Positions 60,901 through 64,000 of a DNA stretch of 64,000 nucleotides are shown here, one piece after another. A program made the translations under genes and the position numbers. The stretch comes from Loripinus fragilis (lineage: Eukaryota > Mollusca > Bivalvia > Lucinida > Lucinidae): positions 78,224,831-78,288,830 of the forward strand of contig OZ026527.1 in the NCBI GenBank assembly GCA_964019695.1, given 5' to 3'. Position 1 is the first letter of the stretch. Each line of letters opens with the position of its first letter. Below the pieces are notes generated by a model that was not told the origin of the DNA, ran no database searches, and was given only the letters and a program-made list of their open reading frames with translations.

Positions 60901-63723
60901 TTACATATTTTTAGTAAGGACCGCCACCCTTACCTTTCCAGTTCATGAGTTATCCGCCCTTGATTGATCTGAAAAATGGTTTTTGACCTGTAGTTCATTT
61001 ACTATATGGAGTATCTGAATAAAACTTCACAGATATGTTGACCATGAAAGGTTACATATTGTGGGTAAGGATCGTCACTCTTACCTTTCCAGATTGTGAG
61101 TTATCCACCCTTGATTGATCTAAGAATTGGTTTTTGACCTGTAGTTCATTTCATCTGTCCGTGCTCACTGTTTCCGATCGATAACTTGAGTATTTATGCA
61201 CAGAATTTTTTCAAATTTTGCATACATATTGTTATTGGGGATGAGTGGTATGGGATTGTTAATGGGCAAAATCCGACTATTTTCGATGGAGTTACTGCCC
61301 CTTCTCCCTTTAAAAAATGGTTTCTGGCCTGTTATTCTTTTACTGTTTATGATATCTGAATGAAACTTCACAGATATGTTGAACAGCAAAGGTTACATAT
61401 TACAACGAAGGACCGTCACTCTTAACTTTCCAGTTCATGAGTTATCGGCCCTTGATTAATCTGGAAAATGTTTTTGACCTGTTGTTCCTTTACTATATGA
61501 AATATCTGAATGAAACTTCACAGATATGTTGACCATCAAAGGTTACATATTGTGACTAAGGACGTCATATCACTGTCTATCTCAGTTCTGTTGCTATTTA
61601 GGCATTTTATATCTCACAAAATAACTTTTGGTGCCCCCAGCAGTGGCGGGGTATTGTGCAGTGCTTGCGGTGCTTTTAGTTTAATTGGGAAAGGGCTGAT
61701 ATTCAGACCCAATCAGACCTAGGAAAATCTCTGAACCTTTTGTATTTGAGAAACCCTTAAACAGGTACTTTTGCAAACAGTGAAGACCCCGATGGAATGC
61801 AGCATAATGCTGCTTTTCATCAGGGTCTGCACTTTTTGCTGAAGCCAAATCAATTTTCAGGGACAAAAATACATAAACGTTTGGAGATTTGTGACCTGTG
61901 ACCCCTTAAGATATATAAAGGACAATATCATCTGCATTTATACGAGACATATGAGAGGACCCATCAGAATACAAAGGTTTGAACATTTGTTTTGAGTTCT
62001 AGTTGAGACTGTTCTTTTGAGTGCACACAACATATGTTTAGGTTGAGAAATAAGAAAGTTTATTTTTTAATTACAAATGCTCACTCAAACCATTATGTTG
62101 AGCCCCGATTTATCATTTTTGAATACACTGTAGATTCAGCTTGGCTGATCAAGGCAATAGCTAAGGTCAATTTTGTTATTCAATGGTGGATATCAATGTT
62201 AATTTCAATAAAACAATAGTCATTATCTATTTTATTATATATATTGTGATTTTCAAGTAAGTACATGGCACATGCACAGAGATGACATTACTACAGATAC
62301 TTGATACTTACCGGCTTGGATGCAAATTAGTCACTTTTCAATCGGGAAAATCCCAGGTCAGTAACTACAACGTAGTGGTATCACAAATTACTAGATAGAC
62401 TGGAAAGACTTCTGAGCCAATGAAAATCTGTTTTAGGTCATGTAATAATGTTTAGTATACAAAACAGCTTTGATTGACTTATTCCATTCTTTCAAGGTGA
62501 AGCAGAGAAGGCTGGTGTGGATTTAGTTTCCGTGGAGCGAGGCACAACACAACCACTGCCTGGTGAATTGACAGATGCTACGGCCCAACATCTGATAAGA
62601 TTTGATAACCTCAATCCCTTCACCTATACTGACAGATCTTGTGTTGTTAAGAATGTGACGTAAGTAATACCTACCATATTTGTCTAAATTTGTCAGTGGT
62701 GCCAGTTGGTCGTACTATAAATCCTAACAGTGTTGGTTTAAAATGTATTTATTGCATAAATTAGTTATATACATTTCAAAAAGCATAGTATAAAAAGTAT
62801 CACGATTGGAGAACAAGCTAGGCAGCTTATAAGTATTCACTCTTGTTTCAATGTTGACCCCTGTTTTGAAAATTGTCTAAATCCAGATCAGCTGGCTTTG
62901 AGAGGCATAGTAGATCTCATACCTGATTTCCAGGTGCTCCTTTCTTGGGGTCAACTGTTTTCACTCATATCAGTCCTTCTCAGTCAACTTTTTCCATGCC
63001 AGCTTGGGCCTCCCTGGCCCACATCTGCGGTCAGCCTGTATATTACATGCTGTTCTGGCTGCACCACTAGAAAGCCCCACATGTTTAAACCAGCAAAGCC
63101 TTTTCTCAAAATGAGGTCAAGGTCTTCAAGCTCAAGCTTTGCCAGTAGCTCACTTGACCATACTGTGGCCACATGCTCTGGCTTAATACTGCAGATCTAT
63201 CTAATAATGGCCAAGTCATTGCGCTGCATTGGCACTCCACATACAAGAGTTGTACACATGGCTGCAGGTCTTGTAAGAGAGGTGGCAGGACGTGAGAAGA
63301 CTAAGCAGAGTCATATGTTGTGGGTACTCAAAAGAACCATCTCAGTTAGACAGTTCTTTTGAGCATGCAAAACAAATGTTTAAACTGATGGATAAGAAAA
63401 TGTTCACACTTTTACTTTTAATGTTTTTGTTTATTTGGACCTGTGTCATGAAGAAATACATGTATTCCTAATCTTGTGCCTGCTTTTTGCTGATTTTCAT
63501 CAAATAAATATCATGTTTTTGTGATCTGTCTTGTAGAAATGTCAGCCTTCCATTCCAATGGATGATCTACAAGCCCCAGTTTGATAGTCCGGGTTCCAAC
63601 TCAGCCAGTAAGAAATATGACCGGGTACCAGATGTAGACTCTGTCTTCAGTATTCACCCACCAACAGGAGTCCTACCACCAGCGGAACAAATGGAATTTA
63701 AGATTACATATGCCCCTCCCATT
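33791..63723 (+). CDS. DLEC1: DLEC1 / CFAP81 orthologue, 5' third, twelve exons (3' end outside window)
   Basis: DLEC1 is a ciliary protein, also called CFAP81, built from many immunoglobulin-like ASH/MSP-type domains and needed for sperm flagella in mice. I identified it from several blocks matching vertebrate DLEC1: MLERHIMQAQARA, SCIDTELLKKH, NPRFIPP, STPYFSLGLG, VAPGMSCHYAVRF, RRPPPKLT, GRFCIMP, MVCDNCNVKHFSI and PGELTDATAQHLIRF. Exons by position: 33791-33982, 34784-34937, 36012-36122, 37670-37863, 39143-39366, 43013-43094, 48176-48263, 52223-52396, 53425-53525 (or another repeat copy), 57500-57683, 62497-62659, 63537-63723. All junctions have GT/AG sites and matching phases. The twelve exons total about 618 codons; human DLEC1 has about 1750. 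Two oddities: an in-frame TGA in exon 2 and an uncertain exon 9 start. Introns hold many transposons. Confidence 0.9.
34254..34496. mobile_element. MITE, family A (copy 7) in DLEC1 intron 1
   Basis: TTGAGCTGCGACGCGAGATT at the left, TTGTTGGAAATCACATGTCA at the right. Confidence 0.8.
34644..34706. repeat. Hairpin in DLEC1 intron 1
   Basis: AATTCTTCCTAAAGCACTTG, TCCTACAGGA, then the complement CGAGTGCTTTGGGAAGAATT. Related CTGCAGGACGAGTG motifs lie at 34532-34570. Confidence 0.65.
34784..34937 (+). CDS. DLEC1: DLEC1 exon 2, with an in-frame TGA
   Basis: Acceptor TTCTTCAG|GTATTTGATG; donor CCCG|GTATGC, phase 1. MLERHIMQAQARA matches vertebrate DLEC1 nearly residue for residue. Codon 36 of the exon is TGA (34889-34891), after RELN. 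Past the TGA the same frame stays similar to DLEC1 (LGLPPG against LVRLPP) and joins exon 3 in phase. So the stop interrupts an otherwise conserved exon. It may be a null allele, a base error, or an undetected splicing difference; no GT donor lies between the conserved block and the TGA that would skip it in phase. Confidence 0.8.
35138..35370. mobile_element. MITE, family B (copy 3) in DLEC1 intron 2
   Basis: TGAGCATCAACATGACAAAA at the left, CAATCTCCTCAGCTACAGAG inside, GACAGGTTTTCTCGCGCGGA at the right. Confidence 0.75.
35846..35937. mobile_element. Hairpin MITE, family C
   Basis: ACATTTGTTTTGGTGCTCAA is followed by the near-complement TTTTGAACACCCAAAACATA, a self-complementary element of about 90-110 bp. 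Other copies or parts: 8237-8305, 39556-39640, 42870-42962, 52492-52582, 61975-62056, 63312-63396. Confidence 0.75.
36012..36122 (+). CDS. DLEC1: DLEC1 exon 3
   Basis: Acceptor CATCTTAG|GCAGG, donor CTCG|GTAAGC; enters and leaves in phase 1. Encodes GRSNFRSCIDTELLKKHRLL, which aligns with the vertebrate CIDSELLRKH block, followed by a proline-rich PAPIPPPL end. Confidence 0.9.
36189..37280. mobile_element. TA-flanked element (Tc1/mariner-like), 1.09 kb
   Basis: Left end TA|CAGTCGACTCTTGTTAACTC; right end complemented TA|CAGTCTACTCTCGATACCTC. TA stands at both borders. The interior repeats motifs such as CTCGAC and AACTCGAT. No intact transposase. Confidence 0.7.
37670..37863 (+). CDS. DLEC1: DLEC1 exon 4
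   Basis: Acceptor TATATCCAG|GGCCAAAG, donor TTG|GTAATT, phase 1 in, phase 0 out. 64 codons, charged and probably disordered: SYARETMTSRQ, LELKRSRSDLGG, QERRKDEEYL. Recognised by position and splice phase between two conserved exons rather than by strong similarity. Its last 91 bp and the start of intron 4 are duplicated immediately downstream. Confidence 0.8.
37911..38048 (+). pseudogene. Tandem copy of the 3' end of DLEC1 exon 4 plus its donor
   Basis: Repeats 37773-37910 with a period of 138 bp and no indels through the donor: ATTGAAGCGAAGTAGATCTG, then TCAGAGGAACCTCTAATAGA, then TTTG|GTAATTATTTCTTA. Relative to the exon, AGGAGA has become AGATGA, which puts a TGA in the reading frame. No acceptor precedes it, so it can only act as an alternative 5' splice site or be inert. 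Confidence 0.9.
38264..38332. repeat. Palindrome in DLEC1 intron 4
   Basis: TTGAAAATATTATGAAAAAT GGAGCATTTGCTC ... GAGCAACTGCTCC ATTTTCCATAATATTTTCAA forms a near-perfect hairpin. Confidence 0.75.
38537..38778. mobile_element. MITE, family A (copy 8, reversed)
   Basis: ATGAGCCGCGACATGAGATA at the left, TTTTTGGAAATCTTGTGTCC at the right. Confidence 0.75.
38820..39120. mobile_element. TA-flanked MITE, 301 bp
   Basis: TA|CAGTGGAATCTCATAATTTT at the left; complemented right end TA|CAGCAAAACCTCTAAAATTC. TA borders at 38818-38819 and 39121-39122; Tc1/mariner type. It ends 22 bp before exon 5. Confidence 0.65.
39143..39366 (+). CDS. DLEC1: DLEC1 exon 5
   Basis: Acceptor TTCATTTTGTAG|GCCAAG, donor ATGAA|GTAAGTG, phase 0 in, phase 2 out. 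The DQREQERTSLNN stretch and the motif YSRNPRFIPPSAP match the vertebrate FLKNPRFFPP region, followed by a basic SLIKAEKSKPKQIG segment. Confidence 0.9.
39882..39920. repeat. Poly(C) and (CA)n tract
   Basis: A long C run then CACACACA. A 96-codon open frame over it is a repeat artefact. Confidence 0.9.
40479..40624. mobile_element. Palindromic MITE
   Basis: TTACTTTTTTGAGGTGAATA, AAATATATTTCATCGAGTGC and CGGTGAAAAAATC, then the same in complement, ending GTAAAAAAGTAAA. The central loop is GAGTGCGTAGCACGAG. Confidence 0.75.
40750..41785. mobile_element. TA-flanked element (Tc1/mariner-like), 1.04 kb
   Basis: Left TA|CAGTCGAACTTCGTTGGCTC; right, complemented, TA|CAGTCGAACTTTGGTCGCTC. TA stands at 40748-40749 and 41786-41787. 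GTTCGAGC motifs recur inside both ends. No transposase recognised. Confidence 0.75.
42410..42708. mobile_element. TIR MITE (AAACCTGTCTTAAGCGGCCA ends)
   Basis: The left AAACCTGTCTTAAGCGGCCA and the right GGCCGCTTTTAAGACAGGTT are inverted. The neighbouring bases are TA-rich, which fits Tc1/mariner-type insertion. About 300 bp, no ORF. Confidence 0.65.
42870..42962. mobile_element. Hairpin MITE, family C
   Basis: AACATTTGTTTTCAGTCCTC ... GAGGACCTACAACATATGTT, self-complementary. It ends about 50 bp upstream of DLEC1 exon 6. Confidence 0.7.
43013..43094 (+). CDS. DLEC1: DLEC1 exon 6
   Basis: Acceptor TGCTCTTTTTAG|GTCTGAGG, donor TACGAG|GTAAGG; phase 2 in, phase 0 out. SQVFLVSPPEVVFSEYKVGQ aligns with the vertebrate segment that opens the first ASH-like domain ([20 protein letters not shown]). 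The last residues, VYE, continue in exon 7. Confidence 0.9.
45345..45425. repeat. GACAATTCGGCGACAC-type minisatellite
   Basis: Units GAGACAACTCGTCGACAGAT, GAGACAATTCGGCGACACTT and GAGACAACTCGACGACACCT, about 27 bp apart. Confidence 0.75.
45800..47110. repeat. Inverted repeat with arms of about 580 bp
   Basis: The left arm (about 45800-46380) and right arm (about 46535-47110) are reverse complements over nearly their whole length. Examples: GAAGGGTAGGTTATAATTTA against AAATTATAACCTACCCTTCA, and GCAAAAACGGCTGCCTTTGT against CAAAGGCAGCCGTTTTTGCT. The spacer is about 150 bp. GATGACAGGT recurs in the arms. Just outside, TAGTCCGTTTCAATGAGCAT occurs at 45776 and again, in direct orientation, at 47147. 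Confidence 0.85.
48176..48263 (+). CDS. DLEC1: DLEC1 exon 7
   Basis: Acceptor CATTATTACAG|CTGACC, donor CTTG|GTAAGTAG; phase 0 in, phase 1 out. Encodes LTLTLKNVSSCIRQ and then CRALPVSTPYFSLGLG, matching vertebrate RVLPPSTPYFALGLG. Exons 6 to 8 together form one ASH/MSP-like domain. An alternative AG 15 bp upstream (CCTCACAG at 48160) would add five residues in frame; alignment favours the one chosen. Confidence 0.9.
48278..48510. mobile_element. MITE, family B (copy 4)
   Basis: TGGACCTTGAACCCACAAAA at the left, AAGTCTCCTCAGCTACAGAG inside, GACAGGTGTTCTTGCATTTG at the right. It begins 14 bp after the exon 7 donor. Confidence 0.7.
49180..50395. mobile_element. Non-autonomous hAT-like element with perfect 8-bp duplication
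   Basis: Left end CAAGGTTGGGCGGTCGAAAC; right end, complemented, CAAGGTTGGCAATCGACCGG. TGCTCATG flanks it exactly on both sides (49172-49179, 50396-50403), the hAT signature. The ends are rich in TGGTCAATATG and GACCAGTAATGACCA motifs. 1216 bp; no hAT transposase in the interior. Confidence 0.85.
50404..51826. other. DLEC1 intron 7 sequence without recognised element
   Basis: AT-rich, no clear repeat or coding similarity. A GGTGAGGCAGCGAACCCCCT block near 51592 may be part of an unrecognised repeat next to the repeat D copy. Confidence 0.4.
51827..52133. repeat. Interspersed repeat D, copy c
   Basis: Matches 10847-11150 along its length, including CCAATAAAATATTATACTG (hairpin slightly broken), AAGGCGGTACTTCTTTTGTA and GTACTTGATTGCATCGATTC. 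It ends about 90 bp before DLEC1 exon 8. Confidence 0.75.
52223..52396 (+). CDS. DLEC1: DLEC1 exon 8
   Basis: Acceptor GCTTTATTTTAG|GTCAGTT, donor ACAT|GTAAGA, phase 1 on both sides. GQFPGEHGLVAPGMSCHYAV, then FAPDSLRDFHDEI and LGRRPPPKLT, is a strong match to vertebrate DLEC1 ([30 protein letters not shown]). Confidence 0.95.
52492..52582. mobile_element. Hairpin MITE, family C
   Basis: CCAAAACATATGTTGTGGGT, ACTCAAAAGAACCGTCTCAA, then GAGATGGCTCTTTTGAACAC and CCAAAACATATA: a nearly complete self-complementary copy. Confidence 0.75.
52741..52936 (+). mobile_element. tRNA-derived SINE
   Basis: An A-box-like AGTGGCTCAGTTGATAGAGT head, a degenerate B-box region GGTTGCTAGTTTTAGCC, then GTGTCCTTGAGCAAGAGACT and a TTGTTGACTGGGATATTAAG tail. 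The tail also occurs at 32540 (CTGTTGACTGGGACATAAAG), so another copy probably lies around 32420-32580. Confidence 0.6.
53078..53312. repeat. 80-bp tandem repeat, 3 copies
   Basis: GGTAAAA...AAAATCCTTT, AATATTCC and TAAGACTTCAAAATGACTAA recur three times with a spacing of about 80 bp, just upstream of the exon 9 array. Confidence 0.8.
53405..56066 (+). repeat. Exon-derived tandem array: 22 units of 121 bp
   Basis: Units start (at GTAA) at 53405, 53526, 53647 and so on to 55946, with the last donor at 56067: 2662 bp = 22 x 121 with no net indel. Each unit is the 101-bp DLEC1 exon 9 coding part, its donor, and a 20-bp linker GTAATTGTGCTATTGTCTAG that itself begins GT and ends AG. Units differ at a few sites (ACA/ACG, CCA/TCA, GCT/GCC, ACT/ACA before AAC, AAG/AGG at the donor). 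These define types that recur in blocks, for example units 3-5 resemble 19-21. 121 is not a multiple of 3, so reading through shifts frame. Confidence 0.97.
53425..53525 (+). CDS. DLEC1: DLEC1 exon 9, first copy in the array
   Basis: Encodes GGCHVTQLVVKNEGGPGRF and CIMPSAVWPTTNFK, a clear match to vertebrate DLEC1 (RFCIMPKTSWPPLSFK). The donor is AAG|GTAATT, phase 0. With the acceptor GTGTCTAG|TT the phase fits exon 8, but about 11 residues found in vertebrates before GG (ending DCGYCLI) would be missing. The 12 bases upstream encode a similar CLV and, in later copies, YCLV, so the true exon may once have extended further. Any of the 22 copies could serve as the exon. Confidence 0.7.
56153..56943. 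mobile_element. MITE family A (copy 9), split by a hAT-like MITE
   Basis: Left half 56153-56279 (TTGAGCCATGACATAAGATT) and right half 56823-56943 (ATTGTTGGAAACCACATGTC) are the two halves of the family, separated by the element at 56280-56822. Confidence 0.8.
56280..56822. mobile_element. hAT-like MITE nested in family A
   Basis: Left end GCAGCCTAGATAAGC; right end, complemented, CAGTGCCCCAGATAAGC. Flanks CTGTCACA and CTGTTAAA agree at 6 of 8 positions, a likely 8-bp duplication. The interior has repeated AATACGCAATTAAAATC and CGTAAAAATATATAAAAATACG motifs. 543 bp, no ORF. Confidence 0.7.
56944..57499. other. DLEC1 intron 9, no recognised element
   Basis: AT-rich. Ends with AATTTTCTCTTCAG, the exon 10 acceptor. 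Confidence 0.5.
57500..57683 (+). CDS. DLEC1: DLEC1 exon 10
   Basis: Acceptor TTTTCTCTTCAG|TCTGTA, donor AAAG|GTAAGT; phase 0 in, phase 1 out. IPPFDIRPAVLEIAKDDTVV and the end MVCDNCNVKHFSIK align with vertebrate PPFGILPSVFELAPGHAILV and IMCDNCQIKE. Forms part of the second ASH-like domain with exon 9. The last 105 bp or so, with the donor, are the source of the array that follows. Confidence 0.95.
57684..59536 (+). repeat. Exon-derived tandem array: 14 units of 133 or 130 bp
   Basis: Donors stand at 57684, 57817, 57947, 58080, 58213, 58343, 58476, 58609, 58742, 58875, 59005, 59138, 59271, 59404 and 59537. Eleven units are 133 bp and three are 130 bp (the shorter ones read CCATGATACACTTG instead of CCATGATGATACAGTTG). 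Each unit is GTAAGTATTATTGTGAGCC, then exon 10 from about GATACAGTTGTCATGG to ATTAAAG. No unit contains the exon's acceptor. Read-through from exon 10 meets a TGA about 22 bp past the donor. A five-unit period of 662 bp is visible (units 4-8 resemble 9-13). Confidence 0.97.
59550..59986. other. DLEC1 intron 10, no recognised element
   Basis: A TGTATAAAACTGTGAATGAAAGCA ... TTCACATTTTTATACAAATTT hairpin lies near 59818-59872; otherwise unremarkable. Confidence 0.4.
59987..61654. mobile_element. TIR element with 151-bp internal tandem repeats (ATACCCCGCCAC ends)
   Basis: An exact 12-bp inverted terminal repeat: ATACCCCGCCAC (59987-59998) and GTGGCGGGGTAT (61643-61654). Inside, CTTCACAGATATGTT recurs at 60269, 60420, 60571, 60722, 60874, 61025, 61366 and 61517, spacing 151-152 bp except across one restart. 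The leader CCGATCGATAACTTGAGTAT occurs twice (about 60076 and 61175), so the tandem block itself was duplicated. GTCCGTCTGTCC microsatellite near the left end. No transposase. Confidence 0.85.
61660..62496. other. Rest of DLEC1 intron 10
   Basis: Contains a family C hairpin remnant at about 61975-62056 (AACATTTGTTTTGAGTTCTA ... CACACAACATATGTTTAGGT). Otherwise no recognised feature up to the exon 11 acceptor TTCTTTCAAG. Confidence 0.5.
62497..62659 (+). CDS. DLEC1: DLEC1 exon 11
   Basis: Acceptor CATTCTTTCAAG|GTGAAGC, donor GTGAC|GTAAGT; phase 1 in, phase 2 out. PLPGELTDATAQHLIRFDNL matches vertebrate [20 protein letters not shown] very closely; RSCVVKNVT begins the next ASH-like domain. Confidence 0.97.
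62660..63536. other. DLEC1 intron 11
   Basis: Holds a 154-codon open frame (62898-63362) with no recognisable domain, which I regard as chance, and a family C hairpin copy at 63312-63396 (TCATATGTTGTGGGTACTCA ... CTTTTGAGCATGCAAAACAA). Confidence 0.5.
63537..63723 (+). CDS. DLEC1: DLEC1 exon 12 (last in window)
   Basis: Acceptor GATCTGTCTTGTAG|AAATGTC, donor CCCATT|GTAAGT; phase 2 in, phase 0 out. NVSLPFQWMIYKPQ matches vertebrate HVELAFYWQIMKPN, and VFSIHPPTGVLPPAEQMEFK matches AFSIMPRKGVLSPHTDHEF. The gene continues to the right of the window. Confidence 0.95.
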
Positions 63724-63837
63724 GTAAGTTATTTGGTAGTTTCTTACATCTAGATAAGTAGACATTTTAGCATTAAATTGTGACTATTTCCTTATACCCA
63801 TCTGTGTAAACCTGTGTTTAAAAGTCCATACTTGAAA

Positions 63838-63912
63838 AATTATTTTCTCATTTCTCAACCAAAACATATGCTTTGGTTGAGGAATGAGAAATGAGAAATA
63901 ATTTTTCAAGTA
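63838..63912. repeat. Near-perfect hairpin in DLEC1 intron 12
   Basis: TTGAAAAATTATTTTCTCAT TTCTCAACCAAA, a short loop, then TTTGGTTGAGGAATGAGAAA and TAATTTTTCAAG. The ends resemble the outer part of family C. Confidence 0.8.
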
Positions 63913-64000
63913 TACACTCTTATCTGGAGGGTAGATAGTAATTTGCGTAATTTAAGGAAATGTGGAAGGGACAGTCTCATCTAATTGTGCAGTCTGATCT

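Noticed and set aside
62898..63362. 154-codon open frame in DLEC1 intron 11
   Set aside because: No DLEC1 similarity, no splice support, and its end overlaps a family C hairpin.

Overview
The window is eukaryotic, intron-rich, AT-rich and dominated by transposable elements. The repeat families (palindromic MITEs, tRNA-headed SINEs, ATACCCC-ended elements with internal tandem repeats) and the one host gene fit a bivalve mollusc. That assignment is inference; no species marker is present.

The only host gene I can support is a DLEC1 (CFAP81) orthologue on the + strand. It starts at about 33.8 kb and runs off the right edge. Twelve exons, identified by similarity to vertebrate DLEC1, have compatible splice phases from exon to exon and cover roughly the first third of the protein: the N-terminal conserved region, then immunoglobulin-like ASH/MSP-type segments. 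The introns are filled with transposons.

Layout. 1-11 kb: tandem repeats and MITEs, including a possible 3.1 kb TA-flanked element. 11.6-16.5 kb: a LINE of the I superfamily with both ORFs open. 16.7-20.5 kb: a 3.77 kb element whose ends are inverted minisatellites, flanked by an 8-bp duplication. 20.7-21.6 kb: a SINE cluster with a LINE fragment inserted in it. 21.7-28.6 kb: a 6.9 kb LTR retrotransposon on the minus strand with LTRs, PBS, PPT and a 4-bp target duplication but no recognisable gag or pol. 28.7-31.2 kb: a non-autonomous TIR element. 33.8-63.7 kb: DLEC1 with mariner-like, hAT-like, palindromic and tandem-repeat elements in its introns.

The most unusual signal is inside DLEC1. 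Three exons (4, 9 and 10) have had their 3' coding part, 5' splice site and the start of the following intron tandemly duplicated. Exon 4 has one extra copy (138-bp period). Exon 9 forms 22 units of exactly 121 bp. Exon 10 is followed by 14 units of 133 or 130 bp. The two large arrays show higher-order repeats. Exon-derived minisatellites have thus arisen several times in one gene, giving dozens of near-identical splice donors. The gene also carries an in-frame TGA in exon 2 and an unclear 5' end of exon 9, so whether this allele makes full-length protein is open.
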